Position numbers and translations under genes: made by a program. This document shows positions 55,538-64,000 of a stretch of 64,000 nt of DNA, piece by piece. Under the pieces are notes generated by a model. That model did not search any database. It was not told the origin of the DNA and was given only the letters and a program-made list of their open reading frames with translations. Position 1 is the stretch's first letter. Each line of letters opens with the position of its first letter. Source of the stretch: Agrostemma githago (Eukaryota > Streptophyta > Magnoliopsida > Caryophyllales > Caryophyllaceae); assembly GCA_958450325.1 (NCBI GenBank), contig OY288243.1, positions 42,573,378 through 42,637,377 on the forward strand, read 5' to 3'.

Positions 55538-57103
55538 ATATTATAATTTAACAAAAACTATTTTCAAATCGATTCGAGCAAATGTCCAATGACGCTAACT
55601 CGATCGTCGTAGGCTTTAAAAGCCAAACTACGACGTCGAAATGCGAAGGACCTAATATTTTTGACGACCAATCGAATTCTCTAAATCGAGTACGTTCGAT
55701 AATAAACACTGCCCAAAGTCCGTAAAATCCGCCGAACAAGTCGTACTGGAGGTGACGTACTTTGAGGCGCGCTGCCCTAGGCACATAAAGGTGAGGGCAC
55801 CCTATGGCGTACGCATAATCGACCTGGTTATCACGTGATCGCGGTAATTTATTATCAAAGCATATTTGATGTAATTTTCAAAATATCGCTCTAAAGGGGA
55901 TGTCGATTTCGTAATTGAATATCGCACGTAAAAGAGCTATCGACAAATAAATTAGCATGAAATCCGATGACGTCGAATCGATCGTCGTATGGTCCGTAAG
56001 ACCCGACAACGACATTGTGACGTGGATGGAATAAATAATCATTCTAGTTCTATTATATTCGATTTCACAGATATCGCTCTAAAATGTTCGATACCGATTC
56101 CACAATCGAGTGTCAGATATGACGAGCCATCGAGAATCAGTTTAATGCAAAACCTTATGACGTCGAACCGATTTGGTCCACGAGAAGCGACAACGACATC
56201 GTGACACAGAGGGGCCCGATATTTGAATTAGTCCGGTAATTTCTCGATTTGAACGATAAATTCACGAAATGGGTTGTTTTAGAAAAAACCCCCACCCGTT
56301 ACAGAGGGCACTCGATCGAGTGACCCCCTCAAAAATGGGCAGGAATATTTCGTCAAAGGGCACTCGATCGAGTCCCATTAATGACTCGATCAAGGGACCC
56401 ATGTAACCCTCCAATGAGAATCAAGAGACGATATAAGGTTCCGTCGAGTCACATTTACAACTCTAAGTCGATACGTGCGAAATCAATCACGTATTCGTCT
56501 TTTAAAATCACATCGTTTCTTATTCATAGTCTCTTTGTTTTCTTCACGACTTGGAGTGACGTATTATACGACTAATCTAGTGTCGACGACTCTTTAGTCG
56601 TATCCGATATTCGATAAGTCGAGACATTTCCATTTCACTATGATAAGTCGGGACAAGGCTCCGAGGGCTGGGATCAAGCTAGCACTACGCTTTGGTCCCG
56701 TACGCTAATGCGTATTAAAGCCTTTGTCCTTCGGTCGACACACAACGTAATGTGTAAATGATCGGAGTTTGTCCAATTATTCGATTTATGGTTTTAATTA
56801 TGTTTTCTATTTATGGGTCCGTTTATAGATTACATTTACCATTGCTAATTCATTTATTATCACCGCTTTGTCTAAGTATTGCGAATTCCGGGTTGTATTA
56901 ATTTGTAATTTATTTTTCAAGTTGTTTATTTTTGATGTTTGCCATTTACCGCTTTCTAAATGAACATCACATGCCAAAACAACATTGACATATTTAAGAT
57001 GCATTAAAACGACGTAGCTAAACACGTACTTCGCATGCGTAGCTAAAAACACTATTTGCATATCATTTCACTATCTTACTAATTCGCGTACACGAGCTCT
57101 AAT
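55538..57103 (+). mobile_element. LTR E, right segment
   Basis: Continues 5104-5863 in plus orientation beyond the Tat insertion. Bases 56640-57095 match the LTR at 1-470 (GATAAGTCGGGACAAGG onward). It breaks off at about 57103, before the expected R/U5 end, where repeat F starts. The short ORFs are not gene-like. Confidence 0.65.
56306..56397 (+). repeat. CACTCGATCGAGTG array in LTR E, distal
   Basis: GGCACTCGATCGAGTGACC, GGCACTCGATCGAGTCCC and GACTCGATCAAG lie within 92 bases. This is a second array in the same LTR, as in the Tat LTR. Confidence 0.7.
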
Positions 57104-60100
57104 CCCCTAGAAATTCTAACACAATACACTGGTGGAAACACTGTAGAGATGGGATTAAAACACACTGACAAACTATATCTGATTAAAAGAAATGGTAAGT
57201 CAATACAAAGGTCTCTTTTTACAAAAGGGCTAAAAAGGAAATTCTCCAAACAGGTTTATACAAATCCATAAATCATGATTGAAGAAAGAGTAGGATCCAC
57301 GCTACTCACTATCTCACACCCAAAATCCAACAGTAAATATCTACCATGTTATAAACATAACAGCCACGTCAGTGGGGAGTAATTCAGACGTTCTCCCAAT
57401 CATATTATATCATATGGAAAAAATAGTATTATTATATCAAAATATTTAAAAAGAGAAAACATTAAAAATGATATAATAAAAATAAGTTTTCTGTAAAACT
57501 TAAAGCACTTGTCAACCTGCAAGTCAAAAATCAATCGATAATAATAATATTAAAAAATGGCGTTATGGAAATTCGATCAGTGTGCACAAGGGTAGACTTT
57601 CACTAGGGATAATGCTGGAAACTAGCTTTGAGAACTGTAGACTTAACTCATAACAGAATCCAGTCTCTAACTAGGCAAATCAGCTATAACAGGACTACGT
57701 GCAGTGAGGTCCTGATTTAGGTAGTGCATACCCCTCCTAGACAACAATTATGTCTAGTTCAGCTGACGGCAAATAACACGATGCGATATCTAGCCGAAGG
57801 TCAAAACATACACTCTCCTGGGCGAAAGTACGCCCAGTTCAACAACCAAATGTGCCCCAAATAGACACACCGGTTTTATAGATGATGGCGAAAACGTACA
57901 TCCCGAAATATATTACTCTAACCCTACACTTGTCTTTATTCCATAACTCCAAAATAAGCCATTCTCGATATTCAAAAGATATTATCATTATAAATAATAT
58001 GGAGATGAAAGGAGTAAACATTTTATATTAAGAGGGAAACATTCAATAAATAAAAACTTACTAAATTTTTGATGCGTAACGGAAGCGAAACGAATAGAAC
58101 GGATAAGTGATATTAATGAGACGCCGATCTCACGAATATCGGTGAGTAAGGATGAACGCCGATTCAACCTTAACTCGAAAAATCGAAGTACCTTATCGAT
58201 TTATGAACACAACGAACCTGGTTGTATTTAATAAAACTATGTTTAATCCTTCAATGCCTAAAAATACAACATTAATCTCTTATTTATACTACTAAAATAA
58301 ACTAATCTTAATTATGAAAATTATACTCTAATATAATATAATTCCTAAATAGCACTAGGAAATAAAATAATTATATACTTATATTCGTAAATAAGTAAAA
58401 CGACTAAATAAAGAAAACTAATACTAATAATTTCCTAAACGACTAATTAGATACTTTTATTTTCGTATCATTCCCTCCCTCTTCGAAGAGAATTGTCCTC
58501 AATTCTTGCAATTTTGATCCGCCTGGATCGAAAACGAACACCCTCAATAAAGAAGCGACATGGATGACAAATATTAGCAATAAACTTGAACATGTACTCG
58601 AACCATCCTCGATGCTAATAAGTCTCTTCTTGTTCTTTCCTTTTAATCTCAGAAGAACTATCGTGTGCCATCCACCTCCTTTGAAAAGAATTCTCCTAAT
58701 TCCTGAGAACTTGTCTTCACAAAATAAGGAGATAAATCGCCGGCAATCTTGAAATATGATTTCATTGGAACAAGTTTATGCTCCTTTGAATCTGATGTGA
58801 CATATTCATATTCGTCGAAAATAGGAGGCAATGTTGGATCAAAAATTCCACTTTCCTCGTTTGTGTTTTCCAACGAGAAAATTTCCGACATCTTTTTTTT
58901 TTTTTTTTTGGAAAATCGGAACTTCATCGAAGAGAGACAATCAAAACCGATTAACCCTCGAACTACCTCGCTCGAGTTTATCCTTTGAATCCCAATCGCA
59001 ATCGAAAATTCAACCAATGACTTGGTTTGAACGCGCCCTTGGATCGTCTTGATTTTAAGAAAAATCAAGAGTTGTAGCTCTGATACCACTTATGATGCGT
59101 AACGGAAGCGAAACGAATAGAACGGATAAGTGATATTAATGAGACGCCGATCTCACGAATATCGGTGAGTAAGGATGAACGTCGATTCAGCCTTAACTCG
59201 AAAAATCGAAGTACCTTATCGATTTATGAACACAACGAACCTGGTTGTATTTAATAAAACTATGTTTAATCCTTTAATGCCTAAAAATACAACATTAATC
59301 TCTTATTTATACTACTAAAATAAACTAATCTTAATTATGGAAATTATACTCTAATATAATATAATTCCTAAATAGCACTAGGAAATAAAATAATTATATA
59401 CTTTTATTCGTAAATAAGTAAAACGACTAAATAAAGAAAACTAATACTAATAATTTCCTAAACGACTAATTAGATACTTTTATTTTCGTATCACATTTAG
59501 AAACATACTTAATATAGAAATAGTCTTATAGAAAATACGTAAGTTTTTATAATAAGTAAAATGTATAGAAATTGCATTTCTAAAGAAATTAGTATTTAAT
59601 TATTATCGTCGTTATCATAACTTTAATATATTTCCAAATTCGTTACTCAAAATATAAATACAATTTAATAAGTCAATATATAGTGTTTTATAAATAATTA
59701 AGAAATCGAGTTAAAACTATAAATTTTAGAAAAGAGATTTTTTAAGAAAAACGATACGAAAATTAATTGAGTCAACGAGTTTTTTAAATGAAATGAATTT
59801 TTCAAAGATTTAAAATTATTTTTAGCAAATAGCTTTTATTAATAAATATTATGGATTTTACTAAAAATAGTCAATTGTAAACAAATAAGAAATTATTAGC
59901 GAAAATAGTCTCGACTAAAAATTAATTTAAAACAAAATTAATTTATTAATATAAGTTGTAGAACGATATTAATTTATCGAACGAGTATACACATCTCGAT
60001 TATAATATGAAAATTCGATTTTGAGTTAAAAACTAGAAATTAACGAAATATAACGAAAATATGAAATCGATATCATATAGTTACTAGAGTCACGATAACC

Positions 60101-61724
60101 AACAAAATATTATAACGATCATAAATAATTAAATTACTAACGATTTATAAAATGATATCGAAAACTTGTAAAATATTTATATAGCACACGATTTAAAAGA
60201 ATAATTTTAGCAAAAAATAAATAGTTAAGATTTAGAAAAATCGAAGGTAAAGTATTTACTACATACTACTACTCAAACATACGATATAAAATCGAGTAAC
60301 GTCGTAATGTTACCTTGAGTCGGCATCCGGAACGAACTCGTACTCGTCCTTCTTGATCAACCAGGCTTCAAATCTGTAGGAATGTCGTCCTTAAGCTCCA
60401 AGTTGTAGAACCACTAGTCTTCTAAGCACGATTCACCACGACAATCGAGTAGACAAAATAAAAGAATGAGACGTATACGACACAAGACGGAAAGGGAAAC
60501 GATGTGTCAAAAAAAATAGAAGCATGAATACCTAACTTAATCGAATCGAAAAATACGATAGTAGAATGGCAGCAACAATAGAAATGACAGGAGGAAGAAG
60601 GACGGAGAACGAAAATAAAGAGGAAGGAAACGAGCAAAACAGCAGCAGGTGCAGTAGCAGTAACGACATAATTGCAGTAGGAAACAGATAAAAACTAAAT
60701 AGGAAACAGTGAAACAGGGGCACGAATTAAGGACAAATCAGAACAACAATAACGACGAGAAACAATAACTTCAGACGTCAATTGATTGATCAGCGCAACG
60801 ACGATAGTAATAACGAACATTAGCGCAGTGATAAAAAGAGAGGAAAAGAATTGATGAAGGAATATCTGATGAAAAGGGTTGATATACGACCCACATAACA
60901 ACAACATAGTAGTGTCGAGCAGCACTTAGAAATAAGAAGAAGGAGGAGGAGGACAACGAAAAAAAGAAGACAGACAGAGGGAGGGAAATCGACAACTAAA
61001 CCGTATAAAACAACAGCAGACAGCAGCAGGATCCAGTACACATCAAAAACGTGATGAACAAAAGCAATCCATCAGTAGCAGGAGCGCATCACAACAACAA
61101 CAACAACATTCACAACAACATCCAACAGCAACTGAAAACAACAGCAGAGGACAGCAATAGCGAACAGCAACAGGAAAACGACAACAAGAAGAACGAAAAT
61201 AAGGGGAGGAATAAGAAGAAACTACCTTCACTTAGGCGATGAAGGTCAGACAAACGCCCCAACAATACCAACCACCCAACGTACAAAGTATGGTTTGGAC
61301 CTGGACGAAGAGGTGCGAGAACGAAGAGGAAGGTCGCGGAGAAGGGACGCGACTCTAAGCGAAATGAAGCGAAAGAGAAGGAGAATGGATAAAAAAGCAG
61401 GGGACGATAATTGCAAATGAGGGGGAGGCAGGAGGACGAAGGAGACAAAAACGAAAATGAAGAAGAAGGGAGGAAGAACGAAGAGGTAGAGGTGGGTTGA
61501 ACGTGTATGGGGAAATCAAAAGAAAAAGGGGATGAATGTAATAATAAGTGGGTTGAATTCCACTCACCAAAATAAAGTGTACGGATTCCAAGACAATAAG
61601 TATATGTTGTATAAGAATTAATTAAATGAATCAGGTAGGAGACGAATTCCGTAACGATAAGTTTACTGACCCACGGATCGAATTAAAATCGAATCAATAA
61701 AATTAATAAATAATTGGATTGTCT
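57104..61724 (-). repeat. Unclassified repeat F, right arm (split by a short LTR element)
   Basis: The reverse complement of 57104-58069 and 59494-60345 aligns with the left arm (5103 back to about 1330). The part 60345-61600 has only distant similarity to 870-1330. It is rich in CAA/GAA triplets, which give Leu/Ser-rich minus-strand frames without domains. The distal limit is unclear; the LINE at 61736 lies at or beyond its end. Confidence 0.6.
58070..59493 (-). mobile_element. Short non-autonomous LTR retrotransposon (TRIM-like, 1.42 kb)
   Basis: Two 401-bp direct LTRs (58070-58470 and 59093-59493) start TGATGCGTAACG and end TTTCGTATCA and differ at five positions by eye. On the minus strand TGGTATCAGAGCTACAAC (59071-59088), an initiator-Met-type PBS, follows the 5' LTR, and GAAGAGGGAGGGAA (58471-58484) is the PPT before the 3' LTR. 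The 620-bp interior holds only a 143-codon frame (58658-59089) with no known domain and a poly-Lys run. The flanks (ATTTT, CATTT) do not form a perfect 5-bp TSD. Confidence 0.9.
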
Positions 61725-61735
61725 AATAAAATGAG

Positions 61736-62441
61736 ATGGGTCCAATGGGTTCATCACGTGTATCTGAAAGGAAGAAATTGGAAGGATTATCAACCATCTT
61801 CAGATACTAGTTGGGCGTGGCGGAAAGTATGTCAGGCTAGAGACGGGCTCGTTCAGTTCTATGACTCCTCTGCTCAGGAACGAATTCATTACAACATTCC
61901 TGAAACCTATGAGTTCTTAAGGGATAATAAGCCTCGGGTGATCTGGTATACTCAAATTTGGTCGACCTGGTCCACTTCGAAGCACCGGTTTATCGCGTGG
62001 ATTCATAAGCAGCAGGTCTTCATTACCAAAGACAAGATGCAAAAGACGGGTATCAATGATGATAATCATTGCTGCATTTGCGCGGCAGAACCTGAGACAA
62101 TTGAGCATCTCTTTACAGGATGTGACTATAGCAACCGACTCATAGAGGAAGTGAAGAAGAAATGCGGTTGGAAATATAGCATAGAACTGACCGAGATGGG
62201 GAGGAAACGTCTCAAAGGATCGAAATTACAGAGAGCGATAAAAAATGGTATTATTAATGCTCTGATTTATAATATATGGAACCAAAGGAATAAAAGCAGG
62301 GTGGACTCTCAGCTGACTAAACCGGAGATCCTTGCCAACATTATTGTCAAAGAGTTTCTGATTTTTTGTAAGAATAAGAAAGTTTACAAATTAGGCACTA
62401 GAGACTCCAAATTCCTTAAGAGTCTCATGCGATCTATGTAA
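61736..62441 (+). pseudogene. LINE ORF2 C-terminus with reverse-transcriptase zinc-binding domain
   Basis: The frame stays open for about 235 codons from the truncation to the stop. WSTWSTSKHRFIAWIHKQQV and DNHCCICAAEPETIEHLFTG, followed by Cys, form the zf-RVT domain (C-x2-C ... H-x4-C) found after the RT in plant L1-type LINEs. The basic C-terminus (IYNIWNQRNKSRVDSQLTKP) also fits. The endonuclease and RT domains are missing by 5' truncation, so it is dead on arrival although the remaining frame is intact. Confidence 0.88.
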
Positions 62442-62493
62442 ATCCCATGATGTAAATTCGTTATATCAATATACTTACCTTACCAAAAAATAA
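61736..62493 (+). mobile_element. 5'-truncated LINE
   Basis: The fragment is flanked by the 11-bp TSD AATAAAATGAG (61725-61735 and 62494-62504) and ends in an A-rich tail (ACCAAAAAATAAA), as expected for target-primed reverse transcription. It contains only the C-terminus of the LINE ORF2. The start codon seen at 61731 belongs to the TSD. Confidence 0.92.
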
Positions 62494-62504
62494 AATAAAA
62501 TGAG

Positions 62505-62964
62505 TAAATAAATTATTCGAGACGAAAACAAAGTTTATAGAAATAAATAATTAGACGATGAAAGAGTATTTCCCGATAAATAATAAATCTTCGGTAAAGT
62601 GAATTAGGTTGATTTCTCGAGGGAAGGAAATAGATGTTTTGACGAAACTTAAAATAAATGAGCTTCGAGCCGAAAATATAAATTCGAGATTAAATATATA
62701 TAAATAAAGAGAATTTAGAATTTAAATCGCCGAAATAGACTTTCGATAAGAATTAAATTAAATGTATAAAATAAATCGAAACGGAAATAAAAATAAATTT
62801 GAAATATACGAAGAGTTTCCGAGACAAATTGAATTTTAGGAGTTTGAGACGATTAAACGATAAATTCATTTTATAATAATTTTAAGAATTACGAATTAAG
62901 AATTCCGAGACAAATTGAATTTTAGGAGTTTGAGACGATTAAACGATAAATTCATTTTACGAAT
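62505..62964. other. AT-rich flank with an 86-bp-period duplication
   Basis: No coding region. A 57-bp segment (62817-62873) recurs at 62903-62959 after a 29-bp spacer; each copy starts TTCCGAGACAAATTGAATTT. The second copy directly abuts the Tat gag fragment. Confidence 0.75.
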
Positions 62965-63937
62965 TATCTTCAACGCTGGAGGGCCGAGAGTGTCAAGCTG
63001 GTTGATAAGCCCAGCGAGAAAACATTGGTCGAGGCCTTTGTGAAGAACCTCCTCCCCTCCACGGGGTCCATCTCTGGTATGCTGTCATACCCAATCTCAC
63101 CACCCATACATAAATGGGTATGAGAATCGAAGATGACCTAAGGCTAGAGGGCCTAACTAAAGCCTATGGCAAGGGTTACCAAGGGCCTCCTCCTCTTCTA
63201 AGGCCCCAGCTGCAGCCCGTAGCATTTTTGATAGGGTTAATCTACTAGATGCCTCGTCCAAGAAGAATACCCCACCCCGGGTATTCACCGACGTAGGTAC
63301 TACCTATACATATGCCTTACAAAGGCTCTCTTCCAAAGGCCTAATCCAACCTATAGGCCCTACTCCCGAAGTTTCGGCCAACCGGCGCTCCAAGAACTAT
63401 AACGCACAGGCCTATTGCCAATACCACAGGGGCAACGGGCATCATACTGAAAAATAATGGACATTGAATCATCTTATCCAAGATCTGATCGAGAGTGGTA
63501 AGATTCCATTGTCCGGGGACAAACCGAGTAACAAGGATAATCCCTTCATCTCCCACGACATCTTTACCAGGGAGGTGATCGATTGTTCTCACCTTATCTG
63601 CCCCTTTACCCCGAAAGTGAACGGGATCTGGTTCGACGATCAAGACGATGTATATCCCGTCAAAGGGGAAGTTGTCTCCATTACTAGTGAGGAAGTCCGA
63701 AAGGCTAAGTCCAAAGTCTTAGCCAGTAACCACCTCACCCGCTCTAGTCGTCCCTTTCAAGCTACTAGCTCTAGGGACACCCCTATTTCGGCGACTATCA
63801 CTGAGCTAGTCAAAACAGAAACCGCCCCTGAAGAACCGACTAACAAAACGGCTCTCGTGAAACAACTGAAGAAAAACCAATTTGACCTCACTATATGGCA
63901 ACTCCTAGCCAGTTCACAAGAACATCGAGCTCGATAA
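62965..63937 (+). pseudogene. Tat-lineage gag fragment, second copy
   Basis: It matches the gag and gag-protease linker of the large Tat element (about 16960-16020, opposite strand). It starts within YLQRWRAESVKLVDKPSEKT and runs through NTPPRVFTDVGTTYTYALQR to LIQDLIESGKIPLSGDKPSN and TKTALVKQLK-like sequence. The first half has frameshifts and a TAA just before LNHLIQD. From 63464 a 157-codon frame is open. No LTR, protease or RT is attached, and both edges are abrupt. A CTCGATAAAATAAAGATTTA motif follows twice (about 63929 and 63973), so a filler or repair origin is possible. Confidence 0.82.
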
Positions 63938-64000
63938 AATAAAGATTTAATAAAGAGGCACTTATTAAGGCTCTCGATAAAATAAAGATTTACTCGACGG

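Noticed and set aside
58658..59089. 143-codon ORF in the short LTR element as a gag gene
   Set aside because: No zinc knuckle or capsid motif. It includes a poly-Lys run from a poly-T tract and overlaps the PBS region.
60422..61591. Leu/Ser/Phe-rich minus-strand ORFs resembling membrane proteins
   Set aside because: They come from CAA/GAA-rich plus-strand sequence in repeat F, overlap in several frames and lack start context or domains.
1..64000. tRNA or rRNA genes
   Set aside because: No cloverleaf with A/B boxes or rRNA core sequence was recognised. The only tRNA-like matches are the 18-base primer-binding sites.

Overview
This window looks like plant nuclear DNA, probably from a dicot with a large, repeat-rich genome. 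It holds no intact host gene that I can identify. Nearly everything is transposable elements inserted into one another, and most boundaries can be fixed from target-site duplications (TSDs), tRNA primer-binding sites (PBS), polypurine tracts (PPT) and CACTA termini. The species cannot be named from the sequence.

Layout, outermost first. (1) Repeat family F occurs as two facing arms, 870-5103 (+) and about 57104-61724 (-). The left arm carries a solo LTR (1629-3577, TSD CATAT). The right arm carries a short non-autonomous LTR element (58070-59493, initiator-Met PBS) and a 5'-truncated LINE (61736-62493, 11-bp TSD). (2) Between the arms lies LTR E (5104-5863 plus 55538-57103). (3) Into E went a minus-strand Ty3/gypsy element of the Tat lineage (Retand/Ogre-like), 5864-55537, TSD ATATT. 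It has decayed gag, protease, RT, RNase H, a second RNase H and integrase, and an antisense extra ORF with its own TATA box on the opposite strand. (4) Into the 5' LTR of the Tat element went a 35.2-kb block, 19285-54528 (TSD CGTGA): an Athila-like, minus-strand element A with gag and protease but no RT or integrase. (5) Element A was hit three times: a solo LTR in its 3' LTR (20621-23229), element C just upstream of its gag start (28982-43717, TSD ACTAC), and a 9-kb CACTA transposon in its 5' LTR (44836-53797, TSD AAA). (6) Element C holds a second gag-protease region, a plus-strand 3' half-element with its own LTR B, and rearranged junctions. (7) The outer CACTA carries host-gene fragments, including an in-frame LOB-X8 chimera, and contains a second CACTA-like element (49862 to about 53277) with a complete six-exon TNPA-like gene. 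(8) The right edge holds a plus-strand fragment of another Tat gag (62965-63937).

The most unusual feature is a recurring DNA design. Arrays of short dyad-symmetric motifs (CCCGATCGGG in Athila-like LTRs, CACTCGATCGAGTG in Tat-type LTRs) sit about 30-80 bp upstream of TATA boxes. The same motif types recur inside elements, including in the intron of the antisense ORF. The inner CACTA has analogous palindromic subterminal arrays whose two ends differ by paired changes that keep the symmetry. No tRNA gene, rRNA gene or CRISPR array was seen.
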